A DNA stretch of 30,418 nt, taken from NCBI GenBank assembly GCA_003427395.1, contig BFEA01000571.1, positions 493,181 through 523,598 on the forward strand, given 5' to 3'. Positions 1 through 10,090 of this stretch are shown here, one piece after another (position 1 is the first letter of the stretch; every line of letters begins with the position of its first letter). This DNA is from Chara braunii (Eukaryota > Streptophyta > Charophyceae > Charales > Characeae). The notes beneath the pieces were generated by a model. That model saw nothing but the letters and a program-made list of their open reading frames with translations. It was not told the DNA's origin and searched no databases. The position numbers were made by a program, and so were the translations under genes.

Positions 1-566
1 CCCCAGTTTTCCCTTTTTTTTTGGGTTTGGGGGGGGAGAGGAGGGGGGGGGAGGGGTCGGGGGGGGAAGGAAAGAGCAGCTGCGCATTGGAGCCGGAGCG
101 CTAGACTCAGGGCATATACGCAAGTGAGCACTTTCCTGGACTCAAGTGAGCACTTTTACTGCCCGGCTTTCGATATGTGAGTTGAAAAAGTACCATGAGG
201 ACTTTCCTGGATGCATCTGGCCTTTTTTATGGCCCGACCTGGATGCACCTGACCGGAATTACGACCGGTGTGAGACAGGTCGATATGTGTCACAGGCAAG
301 TTGAAAAAGTCCCGGTGTGAGTATGGGCCTTCGTGCACCAGTCACCAAATGTGCAAAATGTGAATGAATCTTTCACTAGAAGCTGCGAAGTTGCACTGCC
401 GTAACGTTTTTCGTTTTTGAATTTGCTGAGTAGTGTGGGGAGGAGGCCCTATGTGCCCAGAGAAAACAAATGGGCAAACTGAGCCACTAGATGGCCAGCG
501 TGCCCTGTTTCTCTTGGTGAGTAGTAATCAAGGCTGTTTTTTCTCGGTGAGGCCCCCTATGCTACT
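1..566. other. Unassigned left flank with a G-rich tract
   Basis: No gene is recognised here. Positions 27-70 are almost pure purine (G-rich). Two short phrases recur: CGATATGTG followed by AGTTGAAAAAGT (near 172 and near 281), and CTTTCCTGGA (near 132 and 203). These suggest a decayed repeat. The short open frames have no recognisable domain. Confidence 0.5.
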
Positions 567-1442
567 CTGCTCTCTACTTTACTCTCTACTCTCTCCTACT
601 GTACTGTACCGTACTGTACTGTACTCTCTAGTCTGAACTCTACGCCACCCCTATTCTCTACTGTGAACTCTATGCCACTCTCTATTCTCTACTCTCTACT
701 CTATGATACTCTACTCTCTGCTAACTCTTCTGTTCTCCACTGTACTCTCGACTCTCTGCTCTGTACTCTGTTCTCTACGCTACTCTCTGCTGCCTGCTCT
801 CTACTGCGTTCTCTGCTCTGCTCTCTATGCTCTGCTCTCTACTCTACTCTACACTATTTTACTGTACTCTATTCTACTCTCTACTCTACTCTCTGCCTTA
901 GGCTACTCTCTACTCTCTACTCTCTACTCTCTACTCAACTCTACACTATACTCTGTACTCTCTACACTATACTACTCTCTACTGTACCGCTCTCTCTACT
1001 TTACTCTACCCTACTATCTACTCTACTCTATGCAACTATGCTGTACTTTACATCACGCGACACTAAACTCTTCTCGGCTCTACTCTCTACTAGCTACTTT
1101 ACACTGCTCTCAACTCTCTTCTCTACTGTCTTCTCTCTACTCTACTCTACACACTTTCTACACTTAATACTCTCTCTACGCTGATCCACTCTACTCTCTA
1201 CTCTCTACTCTGTTTTCCGCTCTACTCTACTCTCTACGCTCTATTCCACTCTATTCTACGTTCTGCTCTTCTCTACCCTATACTCTACTGTCTACTCTCA
1301 GCTCCTCTCTCTACTCTACTCCCTGCTCTCTGCTCTCTACTTTCTACTCTCTGCTGTCGACTCTCTCATCTCTACTATACTCTCTACTCTATTGTACTGT
1401 CTACTCTACGCGGCTCTCCTCTACTCCATTGTAATCTACTCG
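567..1442. repeat. Degenerate TACTC/CTCTA satellite-like tract
   Basis: About 0.9 kb is built almost entirely from CTCTA, CTCTG and TACTC words, with irregular TGTAC and CTGCT variants. The period drifts between 5 and 6 bases, so this is not one clean microsatellite. The strand is strongly pyrimidine-biased (C and T, with A as spacer). Overlapping open frames on the plus strand (for example 663-1184) are Leu/Ser/Tyr repeats forced by the composition and are not treated as genes. Confidence 0.85.
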
Positions 1443-2157
1443 GGCTATGTCTTTATTGGGGCCTACATCGGGATTATTCTTCTGTCCAAAGACCTGAAGG
1501 CTAAAACACTACTCTCTCTCATCTATGTTTGTTTTTCAAACAATCGACCATTTTTTTTCATTTTTTTTTACATGACAACCCTCCATTTTCCGGTTGCAGT
1601 ATTCAAATCCTATTGGACGTTTCATACACGCTAATGTCAATTTCATCAATATCCCTTTGCAATGCGGGCCGAGCCGGGCTGGCTCTTCTTGTATGTCCTC
1701 AAGGCACAACTGGCAGGCAAATGCTGCCTTCACACTCAAGCTTTGAACTTCACACAAGTTCAGAAACTGTTTGCTCTTGTCTCAACAAATAGCACTCCCA
1801 TCCATTCTTTTACAGTAAAAAAAAAAAAAAAAAAAAAGGGATTGACGAAGAACAAAAAAAAAAACAAAAAAAGGCACTCTTTACAGCAAAAGATCCAGAC
1901 AAATCTAGATAGTTAGGAGACAATCTTAGATATTGTAAGTACCATCGAGTGATCTAATCGGGTGGTGTGGGATTGCTGTCCTTTCCTCTGGCCAACGAAC
2001 ATCTGCTGCTATGGTATAATGCCAGTATCTGACCTGAAAGTCGCACTAAATACAGCTATAATGACTGGTGTTCTGTGCGGGCCAATAAGCTAGCACCCCA
2101 GTGCCTTGGCATGCTCCGACTGTCTTGTGAACCTGAGAAATGTTATTACACCTCTGC
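1443..2157. other. Unassigned spacer with a poly-A run
   Basis: An A-run lies at about 1817-1837, with A-rich sequence after it to about 1874. A minus-strand open frame (1536-1757) carries a few cysteines (a CQLC string) but shows no convincing zinc-finger spacing or family, so it is not called a gene. Nothing else is recognised. Confidence 0.4.
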
Positions 2158-2610
2158 TCCCATCCCTGGTTCCGCCTATGGTCCCACACTCCTGTGTGTA
2201 CTACCTCTGGTACCACACCTCGTGTCCCATACCTTTGGCCCTGTGTCTGCTCCCAGTCCGGTCCCTGGTCCCACCCCTCTGGTTCTCACATGTCTGGTCC
2301 CACCTCTCTGGTTCTCACACATCTGGTCCCATCTCTGGTCCCACCACCCTGGTCCCACCCCTGGTCCAAGTCTGGCCCCAGCTTAGGTCCCATGTCCCTC
2401 GTTCCTCCTGGTCCTGTCTCTGGTCCCGCCTTGACCCACACCTTTGCTCCCATTTTGGTCCCATCCTTCCTGTCTGACACCTCTGGTCCCACATCTCTGG
2501 TCCCATGCCTCTGGTTGCACACGTCTGGTCCCACCTCTGGTCCTGCCCCCTCTGGTCCCCCCTCTCATCCCGCACCTCTAGTCCCACCTCTGTTCCCGTC
2601 ACCATGTCCC
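2158..2610. repeat. Minisatellite built on CTCTGGTCCCA
   Basis: Roughly 450 bp consists of variants of an 11-12 base unit, CTCTGGTCCCAC, often with inserted phrases such as TTCTCACAC or GGCCCTG. The unit lacks stops in several frames, so both strands carry long but spurious open frames (Gly/Pro/Ser-rich on plus, Gly/Arg/Asp-rich on minus). Copy number probably varies between individuals; that is inference. Confidence 0.85.
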
Positions 2611-2638
2611 ATTTTCGGCCAACATTTTTGTCTCTCGT

Positions 2639-2639
<1 letters not shown>

Positions 2640-2675
<36 letters not shown>
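2640..2675. repeat. Poly-T run (36 T)
   Basis: An uninterrupted T36 tract directly follows the minisatellite. On the minus strand it would read as a poly-A tail, as left by retroposition, but no retroposed body is recognised upstream of it on that strand other than the minisatellite. Confidence 0.8.
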
Positions 2676-3504
2676 CCACATTGCATTATGCTCCATATCC
2701 CTGTCTCATGGTGACTTCTTGCAGTTGATTTGTGCAGGAAAGGAGCTGGTGCCATTCTCACTCATGAGTGAACGAGCGGAGCCTTTTGGAGAATGAGAAG
2801 GGGAGAGATGCAAAGGGAAGCAGAAATGAGGGCCAGGAGGCTAAATTTCTGATGGAGGATTGCGCCACAACATGGGATGGTGATTGCCGCAGAGATCAGA
2901 CCACTAGATTTTTGCACAGAGATCGCAGCTGTGATTCAATTGAGCAGGAATTGAAGAAGAGTAGACCCATAAATGTCATCTTATCAGAGCAGGGGTCGAA
3001 CAGAACTCTGAAGAGGACAGATGAACCTGTGACGAGCTGTGCGGCAGCAGTTTTCCTCTCTTGGAGATCACCAATCAGGTCCTGGAGAACGGATCAGAAA
3101 CATGGTCACGGATCGGGTTGGGTTCTTTGCACCCTCGACAATGAATCATCGTTGTTTTTCTGTAATTTTGCCAACTGGATTGTGTAGCGGGGAACTTCCC
3201 TCACACCCTCCCCCCCACCACCCACCAACCCATGCCCATTAACAAAGGATTGGGGTTACTCAGGGTGCTGTTTAAGGGGATAGCAGCAGAAGAGGGTAAG
3301 TATGATGGGTTGTGAAGACAGAATGGAGGCATTTATTTCTTGATTTGAGCGGTGCTTGGGTAAGGGATAGAGGGGATGAGAGGAGGAGAGGAGAGGGTGA
3401 GGGTGGCGAGCTGAGCTGGCAAAGCATTGAGAACAACAGGAGGAGGTGGGTGCGGGTGGTTGCATCCAAGGAGAGAGGGGGGTTTGCCCCCATTTGGTAC
3501 GTGT
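2676..3504 (+). other. 5' flank or leader of the U11/U12-65K gene
   Basis: This is the non-coding stretch between the T36 run and the first in-frame ATG. A CTTCTTGCAG string near 2716-2725 resembles a 3' splice site, so a spliced leader is possible but unproven. Most of 2770-3180 lacks stops in one frame, but that frame has only a GTG start and no domain. An in-frame TGA at 3412-3414 closes the reading frame upstream of the gene. No TATA box or other promoter element is confidently seen. Confidence 0.35.
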
Positions 3505-3834
3505 ATGGTGATGTTACGTATGGCTGGACTAATGGAAGGCACAGTTGAAGAGGGATGGAGCTCTGGGGAGGGTGCAAAGGCTGGGGTGGTTACCTTGATT
3601 GTAAAGCACTTACCGAGTTCTCTGAAACCGGACATGGTGAAGAAGTTGTTTGCACACTATGGTGCTGTTGACGTTCGTCTCTGTTCAGCTTCTGGAAGGC
3701 TGCGAAACTGTGCCTTTGTCGACTTCAAGGATGGAGGCGAGGCAGCTCGAGCGGAACTGGCTCTCCACCGTCTCAAACTTGTGGACAAGGTTTTGGCCGT
3801 AGAGAAGGCAGAGCAGAGGAAACGCAAGGACGCA

Positions 3835-3871
<37 letters not shown>

Positions 3872-5388
3872 CAATGCCACCGCAGATGCCACTGCCTCTG
3901 CAGCTGCAACAGCAACAGCAGCAGAAACTAGAGCCTGCTAGTGGTCAGGCCCCGGGTGGGATGACGGCACCTCTAGTCCGGACCATAGCCATGGCAACAG
4001 ATTTGGCTACAACGCCTGTGACTCTGCAGTCCGCCTCGAATGAGTTCACCCCTCGTAATAGCTTGAGCTTCTCTGGGACGGGACTGGGAATGGGAACGGC
4101 ACTTACTCTAACCCCAGCTCTAGCTCCTGTAGTCTCGGCAACAGGGTTGGCTTCTGCTGCGGTGACTGTGCAGTCCCGTCCCAATGAGATCACGCCTCAC
4201 AGCAGCTTAGGTCTCCCTGGCACGGGAATGGGAATGCGAATGGAGCTGACAGTTATGCAAGCCGCACCTTTGGCTTCCACAGCACTGGCGACCTCAGCAG
4301 CAAAGGACACTCGCACCGCTCTCCCCTGCACCAATGCCAAGACACCTGCGCAGCCGGCTTCAACGACACCTGATTCACGACCAAGGCCGCTGGCTTATCG
4401 GGGGGAGCCGATCGCTCCGTCACTCGGCGTCGACTACCCATCCGATCCGAGGCTCGAGTACGCTTATCCGCCCCCTGACATGAACATTCTGACAAACATC
4501 GTCAACGCGCTTGTGGCGGTGCCTCGGTTCTACACGCAGGTGCTCCATCTAATGAACAAGATGAATCTGCCGCCTCCCTTTCGGCCCGCGATGGCTCCGC
4601 CTCCTCTACCAGCGCAACCTTCTCCAGAAAAACGGCCGCCCGTGTCTGACAGTAGCAGCAGCAGCGAATCGGAGATGGGCTCGCAATCCGACGACGATGA
4701 TGAGGATGAGAGTGATGCAGAAGGCAAAGAAGGTACCGCCCAGTTGACGGAAGAAATGAAGAGGCAGAGACGCAAAGAGAGGCGACGAGCAAAACGCGCT
4801 CGATTGGCCCTATCTGACCCTAAGGTTGTCACCGAACTCCCCAAGCCTGTCATTAAGAAACCTGGTATTAGGGGAAACAAGCCAATACTGGAGATAAAAC
4901 TGAGCGCGAAGGGTCCAGCAGGTGTGGCGGAGAGGATGGCAGCGCAGGAGACATTGGCAAAGCAGAAGGCAGAGGAAGAAGATGCTGTTCGACGAGCAGC
5001 GATGAAGGCAGAACTCAGAGCAGGGAAAATTCCCTCGGAAGAGATACTCGCAAATCCTATGTTTAAGAATTATCAGCCAGGTGCGAAATCCAGAGTTCTT
5101 TATATCAAGAATCTTGCGAAGGATGTCGTGAGCGATGACCTGAAGCGGATTTACGAGGCATTCACAAAACCCGGAGAAGAGCTACTCATCAAACTTATGC
5201 AGGAAGGGCGGATGAAAGGTCAGGCTTTCGTCACCCTACCTTCGGAGGATGCTGCAGAGGAAGGATTAAGATGCAGCCATGGATATGTACTTAAGGAGAA
5301 AGCAATGATTGTTCAGTTTGGAAGGAGTCAGGTGCGAGATGCGCCCTCGTCATCTTCAGGGACCTGGCGGGAGCTGGGTGTCAGCTAG
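3505..5388 (+). CDS. RNPC3: U11/U12 small nuclear ribonucleoprotein 65 kDa protein (RNPC3 homologue)
   Basis: This is a nuclear minor-spliceosome protein. In the family it bridges U11 and U12 in the di-snRNP: the N-terminal part contacts the U11-59K protein and the C-terminal RRM binds the U12 3' stem-loop. Seen here, from ATG 3505 (627 residues): RRM1 about 29-104 with RNP1 RLRNCAFVDF; two Gln runs about 113-140; a duplicated block of about 48 residues (172-219 and 220-266); the conserved core about 321-359 containing NILTNIVNALVAVPRFYTQ; a Ser/Asp/Glu tract 381-406; a basic stretch 418-435; an Ala/Glu-rich helix 473-508; and RRM2 528-606 with RNP2 VLYIKNL and MKGQAFVTL as RNP1. ATG 3505 is the first in-frame ATG after TGA 3412. 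ATGs at 3511, 3520 (ATGGC) and 3532 are also plausible, and none changes a domain. It is longer than typical homologues, as I recall them (about 450-520 residues), because of the central inserts. The 1.9 kb frame has no intron, which is unusual because known homologues are multi-exon. It could be a retrocopy, but there are no internal stops. Confidence 0.93.
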
Positions 5389-6685
5389 AGTAGCAGCAGC
5401 AGCAGCAATTCCATCTTCTGGTGCCGGAGCCCAGCCGATGATGCCCCCGAGAAGGCAAGCAGTCACAGGCTGAGCTATTATTAAGCCATACATTATCCCA
5501 TCCACCTTCTTCCAATCTGCTCCACCCGGCGGGTGGGTGCAGCTCTTCATGCCTCAGACCCAATCAATGTCTGGGGCTCTGATTGGCGGCTGAATGCTGA
5601 ATGATTTTGGAAAGCAGGCAACCTCGCAGAGCCTGTGCGACCACGGCCCGTCTCTTTGTGGGCCCTGATCGGCGGATGCCATTAGTTCTCTCACTGTGCA
5701 ATATGTATATGTAGTAAAGGTCAATGACTTCACATGTATTCCTTGAACCTTCTAGATCAAGATTTTCTTGGTGTTTTGCTGCATGCACAGCCGAGCAGTG
5801 GGTGTGTTGGTGTGTTTGTGGGATGGCGGGTTTGAGTGGTGCAGGTGGGTTTTGCTTTGTAATTGTTGCTTGCCGGGCTTGTCTGGAGTGCACAGGAGGT
5901 CTTCTTTTTTTCTTTTTTTTGTGCAAGGCCTCTATCCCAGTAATGGTAAGAGAACCACCGGGATTGAGGCTTTGTCAACGGGCCGCTCCATCAATTGGTG
6001 GGGAGCATCACCTGCTGGAAACCGGGTCCAGCGTCCCATCACAGTCTGTCCTGTATTCCTATAACTGAGGCCCAAGGCCGGGGCCCAGCCAGGGCCTCTG
6101 GGGGACACCAGTGGTCCCTGTCTGCTCCCCGCCCCACCTTCCAACAGGCTCCTGAGGATAACTCTCCAACATAAGAGAAGTAGCGATAATCACGTTGGAC
6201 GTGTGCAGGAGGCCTTGAAGCTCACATCAGGCTTGACTGGGTGTTGCTGGTTGCGGGAATTGTCAGCCTTCACATAAGGGCGGGTGGGAAGTGTTGTCAC
6301 CAACTGGTCAGGCTTTGCTTCAGGAGAACTTGTTAAGTGGGTGGATGGATGGATGGGTGCCTTCCTTGTTTTAAATTTTAAATGCTTTTTTTTAATTTTG
6401 AGTCTTTTTCTTAGCCAATCTTTTCTTATAATAGCTGGAAAGTTGGTCCAGTGTTTCTTACAACAAGCCTCACTGATGCATGCCTGTCGGCCATGCAAGT
6501 CCAAAGATCACCAATATGAGGAAGAGATGCAGAATGACACTCAAATGAAATAGGACTGACTGACAATGCAGCAAACTGTCAAGGTGGCACAGATCTAATC
6601 TCACACTAGCGGGGAGGGATCCAAGGATTAAACAACGTCCCCGCTTCAATCATGCATGGACTAAGGTGGAGGAAGATGAAAAAAG
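5389..6685. other. 3' flank of the 65K gene and intergenic DNA
   Basis: The stop codon TAG is followed at once by a short AGC microsatellite (about 5392-5406), then probable 3' UTR. No clear polyadenylation signal can be fixed; the sequence near 5700-5716 is AT-rich. A hairpin with 11-base arms lies at 5928-5970 (GCCTCTATCCC paired with GGGATTGAGGC, one mismatch). No coding domain is recognised in the rest. Confidence 0.4.
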
Positions 6686-6778
6686 TAGTAGTAGTAGTAG
6701 TAGAAGTCGTAGCAGTAGTAGTGATAGTAGTAGTAGTAGTAGTAGTAGTAGTAGACGAAGAAGAAGAAGAAGAAGAAC
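6686..6778. repeat. AGT and AGA trinucleotide microsatellite
   Basis: The tract has interrupted GTA/AGT repeats running into AGA/AAG repeats. It generates Ser-rich and Arg-rich readings on plus and Thr-rich readings on minus, none taken as coding. Confidence 0.9.
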
Positions 6779-6910
6779 ACACAATGTATGTCAGTGCCAA
6801 ATGATAACACTCTCTTCCACCTCTCGCTCTCTCCTCAACCTCCAACACCCTCCACGATGAGTCTCGGATCTCGAACTAGGAAGCTGGACTCCCATAACAA
6901 TAATGCCAAG

Positions 6911-6913
<3 letters not shown>

Positions 6914-6974
<61 letters not shown>

Positions 6975-7025
6975 CTATATATATATATATATATATAGAT
7001 ATAGATATATCTGTGTGTGTGTGTG

Positions 7026-7057
<32 letters not shown>
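6914..7057. repeat. Compound dinucleotide microsatellite (CT)n(AT)n(GT)n
   Basis: Three dinucleotide blocks lie end to end: CT to about 6966, AT with a few C/G interruptions to about 7010, then GT to 7057. The alternating AT and GT tracts could form cruciform or Z-DNA; that is inference. Confidence 0.95.
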
Positions 7058-7752
7058 AAGAAGAAGGTGGCATACACTAATCCCCCACGGGCCCCTTAGG
7101 GCCAGCATTGGCCAAGTTTCAGGTCCTGAGCCACAAAGACAGCATTTTCGCAGTTCCCTGGGCCACGGCCAGGTTGGTTAGATTGGGTGTTGGGTGTGCT
7201 TTTTGGTGTGCTCTATATTTGTCTGTTCCAGGTTTTGTCCGGCCTGGGATGTGTCATTTGGACCTTTCGCAGGTCTGGCCCTGTTTTTCATTTCCAGCGG
7301 TGGGCCTGTGTTTTTGGGCTGAACCGTTTTTCTGAGATTCAGCCCTGTTTGTCCTTCTGCAGGATGGCCTGGATGTCGGTTGGACCCAGGCAGGCCACAT
7401 TTTCGGCCCAGTTGCTGGACCGTCTCCACAGCGTTGATCGCTTCATAGATCTGGCGGCTCTGGATCGAGGCTGTACCCGGTTTCAGTAGGCCCTGTGCTA
7501 TATCTAGTTGGGCCTAGTCTAGGTCGGCATGCAGTGTTTGGAGGTCACACTTTGGCATGGTGCAGCACTGAGGAGTAGCGCTAGGATTGGAACTAGAGAG
7601 CAGGAAGATTAGCAGAGCAGGAGATCAGCAGAGCGCTGGGTTGGAGAGGACTCACTTGACGCGGCATCACTGGATCTCCATCGCTGGCCACAGACAGCCC
7701 TTCCACCTACAGCACGGAAAGCACTTCATCTTTCGCTGGTCAATATCTGGTT

Positions 7753-7756
<4 letters not shown>
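7058..7756. other. Unassigned spacer
   Basis: About 0.7 kb of mixed-composition DNA, rich in GGCC-type words (AGGGCC, TGGGCC). The open frames are short and show no domain. Nothing further is seen. Confidence 0.4.

Positions 7757-7818
<62 letters not shown>
7757..7818. repeat. GA dinucleotide microsatellite
   Basis: An uninterrupted GA repeat of about 31 units. Confidence 0.95.
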
Positions 7819-7821
<3 letters not shown>

Positions 7822-7829
7822 GGAACTTC

Positions 7830-8500
7830 GCACCGTGTTGAGTGCTCTGTCTTGTTTTCTTTCTTCTTTCTCTGGTTTAGCTATACGTTCGGCGGGTTGG
7901 CCCTGAAGGTAGTATGCCATAGTAAGCTGGCAGGTTTGACAGGCGTTCCCGTAGTAGCTGGCCAGGGGAGTTTGGTTGGCAGTCGGATGCTTGTTGATTT
8001 TCTCCTCCCATCTTGTTTTGTAGTAGATCGGGGATTTTTTCTGGTTTTCATACCCTAGTATTTTCATGACCTTTCGAATATCAGTTTGGTCTTCCCTTAC
8101 CACCCAGCCTCACAATTTCCACTTTTGCTTCCTCTTCATTGTCTGCAGTAACCTTCATCGTCCTATTGCTATTCCCTCAACGAGGAGGGTTAGTTAACTT
8201 AGGTTAGATTGTGGGTTATGCAAGCCTTCGCTCTTAGCTTTGTTTCTGTTTTCCAATGGTTTGTATCTTCGCTTCACAAGTGCTGGATTTGCCATATCCC
8301 CCCCCCATTTCTTGTCTGTCTTGGTTAGCTTTAGGGTCTCCCCTTACCCATCCTTGATCCATGGGTTGCCAGAGATGGTTTTTTGCCTTAGGACTTCATC
8401 CTGCCTCTTGGGTCCAACCCAGTGTTTGTTGAAACCTCAGAAAAGGCCTGACAAGTTTGGTGGCAAGTTCAGTGGGGTTAGTTCCCTGATCTGTTTGAGG
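7830..8500 (-). pseudogene. Probable 3' continuation of the LINE relic
   Basis: This lies downstream, on the minus strand, of the LINE domain at 8729-9014 and beyond an inserted foldback element. Stretches of the minus strand still read as a protein in shifting frames. One ends near the element with NLPPNLSGLF and a following KHW; another is a 94-codon open frame at 7819-8103. In plant LINE ORF2 proteins the region after the reverse transcriptase is poorly conserved, so assignment rests mainly on strand and adjacency. No poly-A tail or target-site duplication marks the 3' end. Confidence 0.4.
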
Positions 8501-8728
8501 GCTACCTTCTTCCCCCAAACATAACGCATATGCGTTGTAAACGAATACAACGCATAGGGTGTGTTCTATTCGAATACAACACATATGTGTTCTATTCGAA
8601 TAGCCCTAAATTTTGAATACAATATATGCGTTGTATTCGACAAAGCGTATGCGTTGTATTCGACTTGTTTTCAAATTTTGAAACTCAAATACAACGCATA
8701 TGCGTTATGTTCGAGGGAAGAAGGTAGC
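8501..8728. mobile_element. Foldback/MITE-like element built of CGCATATGCG palindromes
   Basis: The 228-bp segment begins GCTACCTTCTTCCC and ends with its complement GGGAAGAAGGTAGC. Just inside each end sits AACATAACGCATATGCGTT or its complement, and AACGCATATGCGTT is itself a perfect palindrome. The interior repeats GAATACAACGCATATG-type and ATTCGAATA words in both orientations, so nearly the whole segment can fold on itself. It has no coding capacity. It splits a LINE reading region, so it looks inserted. No clear target-site duplication is visible outside the terminal repeats. Confidence 0.75.
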
Positions 8729-10090
8729 TCTATCCAAGGGAGTTACCCTGGATGGTTAGTTTGGTGATCCGCTTAATGTGTTGCGCTTGTACCTGTCGAG
8801 CTGGATCTAGGATCTCCAGCCTTCCCCCTGTGTAACTACTTGTCATGCCACTCTCTGGATGAAGTGCGTTTATTCCTGGATTACCTGTTTGTAGAAAGTC
8901 AAGCGCTCTTCTCCTGATTTGTTGTTGGAAGGCTGTAGTTGGGACCCAGATTCTTTTTACATACCCCGTTATTGCCAGGATTGAAGTGTGTACTCCTTGC
9001 CAATCGTGCATCATATTGATTAGTGAGGAAAGAAGAGCTCCCGCAGCCGTCGCATGATACCCTTTTGGATTTCAGCTGATTTCGAGGAACTTGGGTGGAG
9101 AGAAGGGATTTGCCTATTATATTCCTCGTGGTTTGATATATCATATGTAGGTGGTGAATTCTCCGCTAGCCACCACCCTACCATCGCCGACCAGTTTACT
9201 TTCATTTAAGAGGCTGATTGAATTTTTGGATTACTGTTGCTAGTGCTTGGAAGGTAGTGTTAGAAGCTCTAATGAGTATGGTCAAGTCATCGGCAAACAA
9301 GAGTGTTGTTGGAGGATGTACTAGGTTATGTCCCGTTCCGTCCTTTAGAATTTCAAATCTTATAATGGACATGTTTTTTTATGAGGAAAAAAAAAAAAAA
9401 AAACACTTGCTTTCATCACAAAGAGAAAGATGCGGGCATCTAATGGGTCCTCCGGTCTCACCAGCATTGTCATTCTGTAAGGGTTGGAGAGGAAACCATT
9501 TACCTGCACAATTCTTTGTGCATCCTTGTGTAAAGTCCTCGTCCACGTGTGAGGTTAAACCACCAGTACTTCCTAGAGTCGTGCCCGTTAACGTGCCACG
9601 ATTTTAGGAAACGTACGGGCCACTACAGGAGCGCCCAAATTCATTTGACTATAAATGTTCCTACTCTATTGTTTTCCGTGGCCGATAGTTGGGTCAAGTA
9701 CTGGTGGTTTAAGACATATTCTCATTTTGTTCCTTGCAGGTCTGCACGAAGTCTCAGTTAACCTGCTCATGTCTTTTTCAAAGTTGAAAAACAAGATTGT
9801 CATTGCAAGTTTTCTCTCGTTAATTAACTTGGTTGATTCACATAGTGTCATCATAATAAAGCCTGTTGATCTGGATGAAAACAGTTCCATGTGAGTTTGT
9901 TTATTCTGGAGGCCAAGAGTTTCTCTATGATTTTGTTTGCTATGTTTTGTAGAGAAATTGTATCTTCTTTGTCCTGGTTCTTGTACAGTAGGCTACCGCC
10001 CCAATGCTTTAGGTATGGCTGGAGATACTCTTCTATACATGCTCTGTTGGGAGTGTATAAGATAAAACAACCATTTTGTTAAAACTGATT
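8729..10090 (-). pseudogene. Decayed LINE (non-LTR retrotransposon) ORF2 reverse transcriptase
   Basis: Read on the minus strand from high to low coordinates, the blocks of a LINE reverse transcriptase appear in order but in shifted frames. Around 10000-10030 is SLLYKNQDKED, matching the family LLxKKGDKED block. At about 9940 is NKIIEKLLASRIN, then HPDQ and TGFI in different frames. At about 9770-9810 is LAMTILFFNFEKD, the LDFEKAYD block. At about 9500 is VQVNGFLSNPYRMT and its degraded VRQG-like follower. The catalytic LLFADDLTIL lies at about 9270-9303. Further on are VNWSAMVGWW (near 9190) and the post-RT block GGRLEILDPARQVQAQ (near 8810-8850). Stops, frameshifts, an A-run at 9387-9403 and an inserted element (9555-9712) show it is dead. 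The usual upstream endonuclease domain was not recognised. Confidence 0.85.
9555..9712. mobile_element. Small TTAA-flanked inverted-repeat element (MITE) in the LINE
   Basis: The 158-bp segment has perfect 17-base terminal inverted repeats: TTAAACCACCAGTACTT at 9555-9571 and its complement at 9696-9712. Reading TTAA as the target duplication leaves 13-base arms beginning ACCACC. It lies between the FEKD block and the VNGF block of the LINE reverse transcriptase, where no insert is expected. A TTAA target suggests piggyBac-like mobilisation, but the arms do not begin CCC, so family assignment is open. Confidence 0.7.

Noticed and set aside
663-1184. Long plus-strand open frame of Leu/Ser/Tyr repeats
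   Set aside because: Produced by the CTCTA/TACTC satellite. Overlapping frames are equally open and no domain exists.
2140-2796. 218-codon and several opposing open frames
   Set aside because: They follow the CTGGTCCCA minisatellite on both strands and run into poly-T.
2768-3187. 139-codon open frame upstream of the 65K gene
   Set aside because: Begins with GTG, not ATG, and shows no domain. More likely leader or intergenic DNA.
3427-3504. N-terminal extension of the 65K frame
   Set aside because: The frame continues upstream only with a TTG codon as possible start. The first ATG is 3505 and a TGA stands at 3412.
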